From Amycolatopsis balhimycina FH 1894 (GTDB taxonomy: Bacteria; Actinomycetota; Actinomycetes; Mycobacteriales; Pseudonocardiaceae): a stretch of 64,000 nucleotides of DNA. The position numbers were made by a program, and so were the translations under genes. Positions 1 to 12,046 of the stretch are shown here, in pieces (the first letter of the stretch is position 1; each line of letters starts with the position of its first letter). The DNA lies in contig NZ_KB913037.1 of NCBI RefSeq assembly GCF_000384295.1, positions 2,151,975 to 2,215,974 of the forward strand, written 5' to 3'. The notes beneath the pieces were generated by a model. That model had not been told where the DNA came from, ran no database searches, and saw only the letters and a program-made list of their open reading frames with translations.

Positions 1-1957
1 CGAAGTTGTCATCGGTGAGCACGACCGTCGCCGCTTCTTTGGCCACGTCCGTGCCGCCGACGCCCATCGCCACGCCGATGTCCGCACGACGCAATGCCGG
101 GGCGTCGTTGACACCGTCGCCCGTCATCGCCACGACTTCGCCGCAGTCGCGCAACGCGTCGGCGATGCGCAGCTTGTCCTCCGGCGCGGCACGGGAGAAC
201 ACGATCTCGCCGCCGGCGGTGAGCGCTTCGTCGAGGGCCGGTTCCGGCATCCGGGAGAGCTCGTCGCCGCTGATCACCCGGTCGGCGCCGATCCCGACGC
301 GGCGGGCGATCTCCGCGGCCGTCAAGCCGTTGTCCCCCGTCACCACGTGGACGGTGATCCCCGCCGAATGACAGTCCGCAACCGCGGCGGCCACCTCCGG
401 TCGCGGCGGGTCGACCAAGCCAACGAGCCCGAGCAGGCACAGATCCGATTCCGCTTCGTCACGGCTCCCCGGGACCGACGGCACCTCGCGCCGGGCCACG
501 GCCAGCACACGCAGCGCCCGGCCCGCCATTTCGTCGACGCGCTCGATGATCCGCTCGCGCAGCGAGTCCGTCAGGGGCACCTCCGCGCCGGTCGCGTCGA
601 GCGCCGAGGTGCACCGCGGCACCACCTGTTCGGGCGCACCCTTGGTGGCCACGAACAGCACCCCACCCATCAGGTCCACAGTGGACATCCGTTTGAGCCG
701 GGGGTCGAACGAGTACAGCGTCTTCCGCGCGGCCTCCCGGGTCGCCGGGTCGAGCGCGGTCCCGTGGTCGGCCGCGTAGCCCAGCAGGGCCAGTTCCGTC
801 GGATCGCCGCTCTCCGAGGCGAGGTCGGCGGTGCTGCAGCGCGCGAGCGACGAAGCCAGCACGCCGGAGTCGTCCAGCGGCTCGCCCACCCCGTCCTGGA
901 CCTCTTCGACGTGCATCGCGTTGCGGGTCAGGGTTCCGGTCTTGTCGGTGCAGATGACCGTCGTGGAACCCAGGGTCTCCACCGCGGAAAGCCGTTTGAC
1001 CAGCGCGCCCTCCTTGGCCATCGACCGCACCCCGGCGGCCAGCGCTAACGTGATCGTCGGCAGGAGGCCTTCGGGAACGTTGGCGACGAGCAGACCGATC
1101 GCGAACACGAACGCCGCCGACCACGACAGCCCGGCCAGCCAGCCCAGCGGCAGGAACCCGATGCCGACCACGACGGCGACGCCGGCGATCAGCCAGGCGA
1201 CCCGGCGCACCTGCCGTTCGAGGGGGCTTTCCTCGCGCCCCACCCGGGCCGAGAGCGAGGCGATCCGGCCGATCTCGGTGTGCCGCCCGGTGGCGTGCAC
1301 GACCGCGTGGGCGGCGCCGGCGACGCACACCGTGCCGCTGAACACGAGCACCGGCGACTCCAACGGCCGCGTCGCGTCGTCATGAACGTCGGCCATCCGC
1401 GTTACCGGTGCCGACTCTCCCGTCAGCATCGACGCGTCGACGTCGAGGGTGCCTTCCACCAGCCGGGCATCCGCCGGGACGCGGTCGCCCTCGGCGAGCA
1501 CCAGCACGTCCCCGGGCACGATCTCGGTCGCCGGCACGTGCCAGACGCTGCCGTCGCGCAGGACCGCCGCACGGTCGGGCAGGTACCGGCCGAGCGCTTC
1601 CACGGCCTTCTCCGCCTGCTGCTCCTGGACGAACGCCAGCAGGCCGTTGAGCACGATGACCCCGACGATCGCGATCGCGAGGTTCGTCGTCCCGGCGAAC
1701 CAGGCGAGTCCCGCCGCGACCCACAGCAGCAGGGCGAGCGGGTGGATCAGCTGCCGCAGCAGCGCCAGCGGCCACTTCGCCCCGCTGTGGGACGGCAGCG
1801 CGTTCGGGCCACTCACCTGGAGCCGGCGGGCGGCTTCGCGGGCGGTCAGGCCGGTGACGTCGGTGCGCAGATCTCGCAGCAGGCGGGAAACGGGCTCGCG
1901 CGCGTCGACTTCGGGAGCGGCGTCCGCGACGGGTTTCGCCCTCAGGTGCATGGTCAT
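1..1957 (-). CDS. Cation-translocating P-type ATPase (3' end outside window)
   Basis: About 652 residues are visible and the frame runs off the left edge without a stop; families of this kind are usually near 900 residues. The N-terminal cation-ATPase region is followed by TGES (actuator, about residue 177), the phosphorylation motif DKTGTLT (about residue 334) and TGDGVNDAP (about residue 615), so all catalytic motifs in the visible part are intact. It is a P2-type pump related to CtpF, a DosR-regulon pump in M. tuberculosis; the transported cation cannot be read from sequence. The start at 1957 (ATG ACC ATG) lies 2 bp below the stop of the upstream gene. It is the last gene of an operon that begins with Hsp20. 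A second pump of the same class sits at 44,762-47,365. Confidence 0.88.
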   Translation of the reverse strand, partial: MTMHLRAKPVADAAPEVDAREPVSRLLRDLRTDVTGLTAREAARRLQVSGPNALPSHSGAKWPLALLRQLIHPLALLLWVAAGLAWFAGTTNLAIAIVGVIVLNGLLAFVQEQQAEKAVEALGRYLPDRAAVLRDGSVWHVPATEIVPGDVLVLAEGDRVPADARLVEGTLDVDASMLTGESAPVTRMADVHDDATRPLESPVLVFSGTVCVAGAAHAVVHATGRHTEIGRIASLSARVGREESPLERQVRRVAWLIAGVAVVVGIGFLPLGWLAGLSWSAAFVFAIGLLVANVPEGLLPTITLALAAGVRSMAKEGALVKRLSAVETLGSTTVICTDKTGTLTRNAMHVEEVQDGVGEPLDDSGVLASSLARCSTADLASESGDPTELALLGYAADHGTALDPATREAARKTLYSFDPRLKRMSTVDLMGGVLFVATKGAPEQVVPRCTSALDATGAEVPLTDSLRERIIERVDEMAGRALRVLAVARREVPSVPGSRDEAESDLCLLGLVGLVDPPRPEVAAAVADCHSAGITVHVVTGDNGLTAAEIARRVGIGADRVISGDELSRMPEPALDEALTAGGEIVFSRAAPEDKLRIADALRDCGEVVAMTGDGVNDAPALRRADIGVAMGVGGTDVAKEAATVVLTDDNF

Positions 1958-1959
1958 CG

Positions 1960-2673
1960 TCAGGAGTTCCTTCGCTTCGGGGTGGCGAGGCCGACCAGGA
2001 GAACGGCTTGCGGGACACCGGGCAACAGCGACTCCACGACATCGCGTTGCCCGGGCTGTCGGACCGGCAGGGGCCGCGATGAGAACCCACGGACGGCCGC
2101 GGCGAGCCGGGTCGAGTGCAGCGCGGCGCCGGCCAGGACGTGGTGGCTACGCCGGTCACCGGGGGTGGTGATCAGCAACGACGACTGCCCGGTGACGTCG
2201 GTGCCGAGGTGCGAGAGGATCGGCGCCCACTCCGGGCGGACGATCCGGACGGCCGTGTCCGGCCAGAAGCCATCCGAGGCCAGCGCGCCCAGGACGGCCA
2301 GGCTGACCGGCCGCAGCTGCCCGTCGGTGCCGAGCTTGCGCAGCGCCGCGTACCGCGCCCACTCGCTGCTGGACGGCGGTCGCACTCCCCCGGCCCGGAC
2401 GACGGCCGCGACGTCGGGGCGGTCCGGATCGTCCGGGAAGGCGAGCTCGGGTTCGCGGCCCAGCACCCGGACGACCGTCCAGATCGTGGACAGGACCGCA
2501 CCGCACTCGAGCAGAGCGGCGGTGCCCGCCCGGTCACGCCGGGCGGGTGGCTCGGTCAGCACGACCTCGTCCGGCCGGACTTCGGCGACGCACCGGTTCG
2601 GGCCAAGCCGTACCAGCGCGTCGGCGAGCACGGCCCGGGTCGATTGGTCCCAGCGGAACCCTGGCGTGGTCAT
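1960..2673 (-). CDS. Short, divergent Acg-like nitroreductase family protein
   Basis: 237 residues, against about 330 for a full Acg-type protein such as that at 9,687-10,676. The ECGAVLSTIWTVVRVLG stretch lines up with SCGAALFNLRTAIHALG of that paralogue, followed by the same DDP-type turn and VVR strand, so the relationship is visible by eye. The N-terminal FMN-contacting part is shortened and diverged; flavin binding is doubtful. The start was placed at 2673 because it overlaps the stop of the upstream gene by 4 bp (ATGA), typical of coupling. Acg-type genes are classic DosR targets in mycobacteria. A role as a flavin-sequestering or degenerate family member is inference. Confidence 0.6.
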   Translation of the reverse strand: MTTPGFRWDQSTRAVLADALVRLGPNRCVAEVRPDEVVLTEPPARRDRAGTAALLECGAVLSTIWTVVRVLGREPELAFPDDPDRPDVAAVVRAGGVRPPSSSEWARYAALRKLGTDGQLRPVSLAVLGALASDGFWPDTAVRIVRPEWAPILSHLGTDVTGQSSLLITTPGDRRSHHVLAGAALHSTRLAAAVRGFSSRPLPVRQPGQRDVVESLLPGVPQAVLLVGLATPKRRNS

Positions 2674-3053
2674 CCGCCGAGGTGTCTCGCGGCCGCCCGG
2701 CAGGTGGCCAGGAGCCCTTCGACGTCGATCACGGTGACGCGGTGCTCCAGGCCCGGTGGGACTTCCGCCTGCACATCCGGGTCCGGGGAAACCAGCGCGA
2801 CCGGCACGTGGTCGCGGATCGCACACACGACGCCGAACTCCCGCGCGGTCAGCTCCGGCTCCTGGCCGCGGACGTCGACGAGCAGGTCGGGCTGGGCGAA
2901 CGGTTCGTCGAGCGGGCAGCGGCCGCCCACCGCGAGCGCGCGGCAGAGCCCCGCGCGGCTGTGGCAGCGGCTGACCAGGCAGCCGGCGTCCCGCAGGGGC
3001 TGGAGCAGGAAGTCGGCGTCCCCGAAGGAAGACTCGGTCAACAGGACGTGCAT
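2670..3053 (-). CDS. Small receiver-like conserved hypothetical protein
   Basis: 127 residues. The sequence opens with a beta strand (MHVLLTE), alternates strands and helices (DLLVDVRG, VPVALVSPD, HRVTVID) and has the size of a stand-alone response-regulator receiver, but the acidic pocket and phospho-acceptor context are not convincing. No DNA-binding domain follows. I recognise the type as one seen near universal stress genes in actinobacteria but cannot name a function. It lies 4 bp after acetate kinase and overlaps the nitroreductase-like gene by 4 bp, so it belongs to the hsp20-ackA operon. A protein-protein adaptor in the hypoxia response is only a guess. Confidence 0.55.
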   Translation of the reverse strand: MHVLLTESSFGDADFLLQPLRDAGCLVSRCHSRAGLCRALAVGGRCPLDEPFAQPDLLVDVRGQEPELTAREFGVVCAIRDHVPVALVSPDPDVQAEVPPGLEHRVTVIDVEGLLATCRAAARHLGG

Positions 3054-3057
3054 GGCT

Positions 3058-4143
3058 TCACCTCACGGAAACTCGGGCGAGCGCCGCTTCGGCGCCACGG
3101 GCCAGCTCCAGGTCTTCCCGGGGCAGGACGATCAACGCGGGCACCGGCGAAGCGGGCAGGGTGACGATCCGGTCGACGTCGGTGTGCGGCACCTCGCCCG
3201 CCCGCAGGCCGAGCACGCCCAGCCCGTCGATGACCGAGGTGATCAGCTCCGGCTGGTGTTCGGCGACGCCGCCGGTGAACACCACCGCGTCCAGCTCCGC
3301 CAGGCTCATCGCCGCCGCACCGATCTCCCGCTGCAGCCGGTGCCGGTAGACATCGAGAGCCACCGAAGCGTCCCGCTCGCCGCGGTTCGCCGCCGCCAGC
3401 ACCCGGCGCAGGTCGCCGTTGGTGCCGGTCATCCCGGCCAGCCCCGACCGGTGGAACAGCGCATCGGCCATCTCCGCCGGGCTCATCGGCACGGTCTGCA
3501 TCACGTGCAACAGCAGACCTGGGTCGACCGAGCCCGACCGAGTGGCCATCATGGCGCCTTCGAGCGGGGTGAAGCCCATGCTGGTATCGACGCCGTGGCC
3601 GTCGCGGATCGCCGTCACCGACACCCCGGCCCCGACGTGGGCGCACACCAGCTGCAGCTCTTCCGGCGCCCGGCCCAGCAGCTCGCCGGTGCGGCGCAGG
3701 GCGTACTGGCACGACAGGCCGTGGAAACCGTAGCGGCGCAGTCGGTTCTGGGCCGTCCACGACCGCGGCAGCGGGTACCGGGCCGCGGCTTCGGGCATCC
3801 GCGCGTGGAACGCCGTGTCGAAGCAGGCCACCACCGGGGCCTCCGGCAGCAGCCGACGGACCTCCCGGGTCACCTCCAGCGACAGCGGCTGGTGGTTCGG
3901 CGCCAGCGACGTGAGCCGGTCGAGATTCACCAGCAGGGCGTCGTCCACCCTCGCGGGTGCCTTCTGCGACCCGCCGTGCACGAACCGGACGGCGACGGCG
4001 TCCACGTCGGACCAGCGGCGGATCGCCTGAGCGACCGCACCAGGGTCGGCCAGATCCCACGCCGTCCAGCCGACGGCGGTGCCGTCGGCGACGAGCGAGA
4101 CCTTCATGCTCGACGAGCCCGGGTTCAGGGTCAGGACACGCAC
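3058..4143 (-). CDS. ackA: Acetate kinase
   Basis: 361 residues; converts acetyl-phosphate plus ADP to acetate plus ATP in the cytoplasm. Seen: the N-terminal NPGSSS phosphate-binding motif (residues 6-11), DTAFH, RRYGFHGLS, AHVGAGVSV, GVDTSMGFTPLEG and a C-terminal REDLELAR that matches the metal-binding glutamate region of the family. It is about 40 residues shorter than typical AckA, and the usual FTGGIGENS is FTGGVAEHQ. The start is GTG at 4143, chosen because AGGAGG sits 6-7 bp upstream; a longer reading frame has no such site. No phosphotransacetylase is next to it. Acetyl-phosphate can instead come from the phosphoketolase encoded at 22,846-25,191. Confidence 0.9.
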   Translation of the reverse strand: MRVLTLNPGSSSMKVSLVADGTAVGWTAWDLADPGAVAQAIRRWSDVDAVAVRFVHGGSQKAPARVDDALLVNLDRLTSLAPNHQPLSLEVTREVRRLLPEAPVVACFDTAFHARMPEAAARYPLPRSWTAQNRLRRYGFHGLSCQYALRRTGELLGRAPEELQLVCAHVGAGVSVTAIRDGHGVDTSMGFTPLEGAMMATRSGSVDPGLLLHVMQTVPMSPAEMADALFHRSGLAGMTGTNGDLRRVLAAANRGERDASVALDVYRHRLQREIGAAAMSLAELDAVVFTGGVAEHQPELITSVIDGLGVLGLRAGEVPHTDVDRIVTLPASPVPALIVLPREDLELARGAEAALARVSVR

Positions 4144-4162
4144 GGCTTTCCTCCTGGGGAAG

Positions 4163-6793
4163 TCAGTCCCGCAATCGGCGCAGGAACGGGTCGGCGGACG
4201 AGTCAGGCTCGAACCGGGCGCGGACGTCGAGCGCGACACACCCGTCCGCCCGCACACGCACGGGGTTGAGGTCCAGCTCGGCCAGTTCGGGCACCAGCTC
4301 GGCGAGCCGGCCGACCTTCAGCAGCAGCTCCCGCACTGCGGCCCGGTCGAGCTGCCCGGCCCACAGCGCTTTCGATGCGCGCAGGCCGTCGAGCAGCAGG
4401 TCCGCGTCGGCGCCGGTGAGCGGCGCGAGCCGGGCGGCGTGGTCGGCGATCAGGTCGGTGTCGACGCCGCCGAGGCCGAACACGATCAAGGGCCCGAAGA
4501 CCGGGTCCGACCGCACCCCGACCAGCAGTTCGCGGCCGGGTTCGGCCATCGGCTGCACCGTGACCCCGCGCAGGGCCGACCCGAAACGGGACCGCAGGGT
4601 GCGGAAAGCCTCCATGATCCGGTCCGCGCCGTGCACGTTCAGCAGGACACCGCCGCCGGCGGTCTTGTGCAGTAGGCCGTCGGCGTCGGCCTTCAGCACG
4701 ACCGGCGCATCGAGGTTCGCGGCCGCGGCGTCCATCGAGTCACCGGCTTCGACGTAGTGCGTCTCCACCATCGGGATGTCGGCCAGCCGCAGCAGCTCGA
4801 CGGCCTCGGCGGGCGGCAGCCAGCCTGCGCGTCCGGCGGCGAATTCCTGCAGAGCCTCAGGATTTTCCAGCGGAGTCAGGGAATTTTCGGGTTCGGGGCG
4901 GTTCAGCCACTGCTCGTAGCGGACGAGCCGGGCCAGCACCGCGGCGGCCGCGGCCGGGTCGTCGTAGCAGGCCGTGACTCCAGTGCCGGGCACCAGCGGC
5001 GCGACCCGGGCCCGCTGGCCCGGCCGGACCGCGAAGACGGTCTTGTACTCCGGCGGGAGCACCGCCGCCAGCGACGTGCCGGGATCACCGACCGCGGTGG
5101 GCACGGTCGCCGCGATGACCGCGTCCACGCCGTCATCGGCCAGCACGGTACGCAGCGCCTCGGCGAACACCTCCGCGGAGACGGCCGCGGTCGTGTCGAC
5201 AGGATTGCGCACCGCCGCCTCCGCCGGAAGCACCTTTGCGAGCCGCTCACGGGTGTCCTCGGACAGCTCGGCCATCACCAGGCCTTCGCGCTCGCAGGCG
5301 TCGGCGGCCAGCACCCCGGCACCACCGGCGTTGCTGAGCACGGCCACTCTGGGGCCGCCCGGCAGGAGCTGCCAGGACAACCCGGCGATGACGTCGACCA
5401 GCTCGGCGACGGTGTCGACGGCAATCACCCCGGCCTGCTCGAACAACGCATCCCGGGTGACCGCGGGGGTCGCCGCGGCGGCGGTGTGCGAGGCCGCCGC
5501 ACGTTGGGCGGTGTCGCCGCTGCCGGACCGGACGGCCAGGACCGGCCGAGTCCGGGCGAGTCGGCGGGCCAGCCGGCTGAACTTGCGGGGGTTGCCGAAG
5601 GATTCGAGATACAGGACAGCCAGTTCGGTGCGGCGGTCGGCGGTCCACCACATCAGCAGGTCGTTGCCGCTGACGTCGTACTTGTCCCCGGTGGAGACCA
5701 GGGTGGACATGCCGAGGCCGAGGTCGCCGAGGGATTCCGCGAGCGCGATGCCGACTCCGCCGGACTGGGTGACGACGCCGATGTTGCCGGGCTGCACGCG
5801 GCTGCCCAGGAAGGTCAGATCGTAGGGACAGGCCGGGTCCGTGGAGAGGACGCCGAGGCAGTTTGGGCCGACCAGCCGTAGGCCGTACTCACGAGCCGCG
5901 GCGTGGACCCGCTCGCCGTGCACAGTGCCGGTCAGGCCCGAGGAGATGATCACGACCGCGCGCACGCCGTGTTTCCCGCACTCTTCGACCGCCTCCGCGG
6001 CGGCCGGGGCGGGCAGGCACACCACGGCCAGTTCGGGCGTGCGGCTCAGCGCCGCCACCGACGGAACGCTCGGCACGCCGAGGATTTCCCCGGCGTGCGG
6101 GTTCACCACTTCGACAGGCCCCGGGTAGCCGGACGCGACGAGGTTGGCCAAAACGGCGTGGCCCACCGAGCCCGGGCGCCGTCCCGCGCCGACGACAGCG
6201 ATCGAGGACGGCTTGAACAGGTGGGTCAGACTGGCCGCGTCGGCGACCAAGTCGCGCTCCAGCACGGCGTCCAAGTAGGCGGCGTCTTCGCCGAGGATCA
6301 TCACGACGTCCCGTTCGGGGCCGCCGATGCTGGCTTCGAACCGCAGTCCGAGGTCGGCGAAGACGTGCAGCACTTTGGCGTTCTCGGCCAGCACCTCGGC
6401 GAGGAACCGCTTCAGCCCCGACTTCCGGGCGTGCGAGACGAGGTGTTCCATCAGCAGCGTCGCGACGCCCTGCGTGCGCAGGGCCGCGTCCACGACGAGG
6501 GCGACCTCGGCATCGGTGGAGTCCTTCAGTACTTCGTAGTTCGCCACCCCGGCGAGTTCACCGTGCCGGTAGCAACCCACCGCGTAGTGTCCCGGCCCGG
6601 GGTCGGCGGCGATCTCCGCCGCCAGCTTGTCCAAAGTGGATGGACGGGCGCCGAAAAACCGGAAATAGGTGTCCCGCTCCGTGAGCCGGGTGTGCAGGGC
6701 GAGCACCTCGGCGGTGTCGGCCGGGCGCAACGGGCGCACCAGCACCACGTCACCGCCGGCGAGCAGGGCCCGGGAGCCCACCTCCACGCCCAT
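4163..6793 (-). CDS. GNAT acetyltransferase / ADP-forming acetyl-CoA synthetase fusion
   Basis: 876 residues. Residues 1 to about 170 form a GNAT N-acetyltransferase domain. From about 190 there is a CoA-binding Rossmann domain (LFKPSSIAVVGAGRRPGSVG), then succinyl-CoA-ligase-like domains with the phospho-histidine motif SHTAA (His near 436), and a C-terminal ATP-grasp domain with VLKADADGLLHKT. ADP-forming acyl-CoA synthetases interconvert acetyl-CoA, ADP and phosphate with acetate, CoA and ATP. GNAT fusions of this kind are known protein lysine acetyltransferases (Pat family). The start has GGAG 6 bp upstream. It lies 19 bp upstream of ackA, so acetate and acetyl-CoA handling are co-expressed. 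Whether the GNAT part acetylates the synthetase itself is inference. Confidence 0.88.
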   Translation of the reverse strand: MGVEVGSRALLAGGDVVLVRPLRPADTAEVLALHTRLTERDTYFRFFGARPSTLDKLAAEIAADPGPGHYAVGCYRHGELAGVANYEVLKDSTDAEVALVVDAALRTQGVATLLMEHLVSHARKSGLKRFLAEVLAENAKVLHVFADLGLRFEASIGGPERDVVMILGEDAAYLDAVLERDLVADAASLTHLFKPSSIAVVGAGRRPGSVGHAVLANLVASGYPGPVEVVNPHAGEILGVPSVPSVAALSRTPELAVVCLPAPAAAEAVEECGKHGVRAVVIISSGLTGTVHGERVHAAAREYGLRLVGPNCLGVLSTDPACPYDLTFLGSRVQPGNIGVVTQSGGVGIALAESLGDLGLGMSTLVSTGDKYDVSGNDLLMWWTADRRTELAVLYLESFGNPRKFSRLARRLARTRPVLAVRSGSGDTAQRAAASHTAAAATPAVTRDALFEQAGVIAVDTVAELVDVIAGLSWQLLPGGPRVAVLSNAGGAGVLAADACEREGLVMAELSEDTRERLAKVLPAEAAVRNPVDTTAAVSAEVFAEALRTVLADDGVDAVIAATVPTAVGDPGTSLAAVLPPEYKTVFAVRPGQRARVAPLVPGTGVTACYDDPAAAAAVLARLVRYEQWLNRPEPENSLTPLENPEALQEFAAGRAGWLPPAEAVELLRLADIPMVETHYVEAGDSMDAAAANLDAPVVLKADADGLLHKTAGGGVLLNVHGADRIMEAFRTLRSRFGSALRGVTVQPMAEPGRELLVGVRSDPVFGPLIVFGLGGVDTDLIADHAARLAPLTGADADLLLDGLRASKALWAGQLDRAAVRELLLKVGRLAELVPELAELDLNPVRVRADGCVALDVRARFEPDSSADPFLRRLRD

Positions 6794-6860
6794 CGCTTCT
6801 CCGTCCGCATGAGGGTGGGCGCGGCCGACAACGCGCCGCGCCCACCGCAGGGGCGGTCAC

Positions 6861-7268
6861 CTAGTTCTTGGTGACCTGGATCTTGACGTGCTTGTCGCGC
6901 GGGTGCTCCGAAACCGGCATCGAAATTTCGAGGATGCCGTCGGTGTACGCCGCCTTGACCTTCGCCGGGTCGGCCCCGGCCGGCAGGCTGACCGTGCGGC
7001 TGAACGTGCCGTAGAAGAACTCGCTACGGCCTTCCGCGCTCTCCTTCGCCTCACGCTCGGCGGAGATGGTCAGCAGCCCGTTGTGCGTGGTCACGGAGAT
7101 GCGCTTCTCCGGGTCGAAGCCGGGCAGCTCCGCGCGGACGAGGTACCTGCCGTCCTCGGTGGACTCCTCGATCCGCACGGGGTTGTGCTCGGCGAACGGC
7201 CACGGGTTCTCCAGCCACGCCGCGATGCTCGGCAACGCCAGGCGCGAACCCGGCACCAAGGCAGTCAT
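6861..7268 (-). CDS. Hsp20 / alpha-crystallin family small heat shock protein
   Basis: 135 residues; an ATP-independent holdase chaperone. Seen: the alpha-crystallin core from about residue 35 (VRAELPGFDPEKRISVTTHNG), the GTFSRTVSLP strand, and a C-terminal GILEISMPV followed by KHVKIQV, the I-x-V-like tail used for oligomer assembly. The start at 7268 was chosen for GGAG/AAGG upstream; an in-frame extension to 7307 lacks a site. It is the first gene of a six-gene operon (Hsp20, GNAT-synthetase, ackA, receiver-like, Acg-like, P-type ATPase). HspX, the hallmark DosR product of M. tuberculosis, belongs to this family. Two DosR-like palindromes lie 90-135 bp upstream. Confidence 0.92.
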   Translation of the reverse strand: MTALVPGSRLALPSIAAWLENPWPFAEHNPVRIEESTEDGRYLVRAELPGFDPEKRISVTTHNGLLTISAEREAKESAEGRSEFFYGTFSRTVSLPAGADPAKVKAAYTDGILEISMPVSEHPRDKHVKIQVTKN

Positions 7269-7360
7269 CCTTTCGCTCCTTCCTCGCGGCGACGGGCGCC
7301 GCACCACAAGGAGACCTCGGGGACCGGCGCCCGCGACGCGGCCGGACTACCCGAACCGCG

Positions 7361-7374
7361 AGGACCTTGGTCAC
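7361..7374. promoter_or_regulatory. DosR/DevR-like box (hsp20/DUF1876 divergent promoter, distal)
   Basis: AGGACCTTGGTCAC fits the pattern RGGAC-N4-GTCAC, close to the M. tuberculosis DosR core GGGACTWWAGTCCC. It lies in the gap between divergent hsp20 and DUF1876 genes, 27 bp from a second copy. Binding is inferred from the match and context. Confidence 0.5.
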
Positions 7375-7387
7375 CGAAGTCCACCCG

Positions 7388-7401
7388 GGGACCAACGGCC
7401 C
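7388..7401. promoter_or_regulatory. DosR/DevR-like box (hsp20/DUF1876 divergent promoter, proximal)
   Basis: GGGACCAACGGCCC is palindromic apart from one position and has the same spacing as the neighbouring box. Its position 62 bp before the DUF1876 start fits activation of that gene and of the hsp20 operon in the other direction. Confidence 0.55.
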
Positions 7402-7462
7402 TGTACTCCGGCCGGCTCCGCTGTCACCGTCGCGGCACGGGAGAACGGAGAAGGAGATGGAG

Positions 7463-7717
7463 ATGGACCTGCCGACGAGGAAGTGGAGTCTCGACGCCGC
7501 CATCGAGCACGGGCCGAACCGGACTCGGGCCCAGATCGTGCTGCGCGCCCCGGACGGGCAGGAGTTCTCCGGAGTGGGCTTGGCACTCCGGACGGCACCC
7601 GAGCAAGTCGCGAGCTATCTGGCCCTGGGTCGCGCGCTGTCGGACCTGACGGAGGAACTGGTGGAGGCCGCGACCGCGGAATTGGACGCCGAGGCCGGGC
7701 GCACACAGCACACGTGA
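7463..7717 (+). CDS. DUF1876 protein (Rv1738-like)
   Basis: About 84 residues. RKWSLDAAIEHGPNRTRAQI followed by FSGVGLALRTAP and RALSDLTEELVEAATAEL matches the DUF1876 family, which includes the DosR-induced M. tuberculosis protein Rv1738; that protein has a fold similar to ribosome-hibernation factors. Start 7463 was preferred because AAGGAG ends 6 bp upstream; ATG 7457 and a long in-frame extension are less likely. It is divergent from hsp20, with two DosR-like boxes in the shared promoter gap. A role in translation shutdown during hypoxia is inference from the family. Confidence 0.75.
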   Translation: MDLPTRKWSLDAAIEHGPNRTRAQIVLRAPDGQEFSGVGLALRTAPEQVASYLALGRALSDLTEELVEAATAELDAEAGRTQHT

Positions 7718-7796
7718 CGGTTCAACCGGCCGAGGCTTTGCGACGGGCGGCGGGCTGGCCGAGGGGGATGGAGCGCACCGACCGCGAAGGCCACGG

Positions 7797-10676
<2,880 letters not shown>

Positions 10677-10697
10677 TGCTGACGGTGGCCCGGGCGT

Positions 10698-11869
10698 TCA
10701 CGCACTCACGTCTTTCACCATCTCCAAGGGCAGTGAGCCTGCTTGCCGCCACGGTGGGGTGACGCCGGCGGGCGGCGGGCCCACCCAATTGCCCGTCAGT
10801 TTGTCCTTGGGTGCCGTCCCGACGAGCGTCCGGAAACCAGCCTCGGTGGCGCACTCCCGGACAAGCTTCGCCACGTAGGCAGGCGTATAACCATAATCGT
10901 TGTGCAGTTCGTTATACAGACAGTACTTCTCGTCAGTCTTCTCCGGATGCGCGTCGCCGGTCGCCGGGCGTCCTCCCAGCTTCTTCCAAGCCTTGGCGAA
11001 AAGATTGGTGTTGAAGCAGAAGGGGATTTGCTCCTGCACCTGCTTGGCAGCTTCGCGCGGCTTCACCAGTCCATGGCCGACGACCGGTCGCTTGCGTTCG
11101 CGGACCACGACGTAGCCCTTCTTCCCGATCGCCTCGACGGCCGCGCGCTGTTCGTCGCTCAGGTCGTCGTAGCGAGTGAACTGCACGGCGAGAGCGTCGG
11201 GGTCCTTGGCCGCGAGTTCCTGGACGACGCGCAGCCGGAAGTCGTACCTCGGGTCCCTGGCAGTCGACTCGTCGAGGCCGGCGTCGTATTCGGCGATGAA
11301 GGTCCTCAGCGCAGCGGGCAGCTCCGAGCGCAGCCGGCGCAGCGTTCGCTCCCCCTGATCGGTGAAGCTCCCGATGACACGGGAAAACGCAGGCGGGTAG
11401 CGAGCGAAGCTCCGACCCCGAACTTGCCGGTGAGCTCCTCTTCGTAGTTCAGCAGAAGCGCTTGGCTCTGACCTCCGACGGCCGCCGTGAGAGCTTCCTG
11501 CTGGCGGGCGTACCGGTGCTCGATCTTGTTGCGCAGCCCGATAAAGAAGGCGAGATTGGCTCGGACGGGTTCCTTCTCGTCCGACCACCGATGCCGTACA
11601 CAGGTGGCCAGGTCCCAGCGCTTCGGCTCGCCGTCGATCCGCTCGACGCGTCGAGCCCGCCGCTGGAAGCGCCAGTACCGGAAGTCGACGCCGTCTCGAG
11701 TGAACTCGCCGTGCAGAAGGTAGAGCCAGGCCAAATGCATGTGGACCACGAAACCCTCGAACGACCGGGCCTCCGCCGGGTCGTTGTACAGCCGCACAGC
11801 CAGCTGGGCTTCGTCCCGGGAAGCGTCGACCATGTGCATGAATCGAGGTCGCGATGCCACGTGCTCCAC
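10698..11869 (-). pseudogene. DUF3644 protein, frameshifted
   Basis: Two overlapping frames together read as one DUF3644-type protein. The first (start GTG 11869 or ATG 11839/11833) has DEAQLAVRLYNDPA, FVVHMHLAWLYLLHG, ANLAFFIGLRNKIEHRY and LNYEEELTGKFG and ends around LRFPV. The second resumes at IGSFTDQGERTLRRL and runs through DPRYDFRLRVVQEL to the stop at 10,698. The switch is near 11,377, at TTTTCCC on the coding strand, and needs a one-base change. DUF3644 proteins are of unknown function and often sit with defence or mobile genes; the RNKIEHRY motif resembles HEPN-type RNases (Rx4-6H), which would suggest RNA cleavage. Either the gene is dead, frameshift-regulated, or the sequence has an error. 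Confidence 0.7.
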
Positions 11870-12046
11870 CTCGCGAACGTTTCGCCAGCCGTACGGATAA
11901 GGCCAATCTCATCGAGCAAGGCACCCGAATCGGCGTTTCGCGCTTCCGGCGCCGACAATCATTCAGATCTTGCCATCCACCTACTCAAGATCGGACTTTC
12001 GAGGCATCGCGTTACGGCTATCCAGCTCCGAAACCGTACGACCGCG

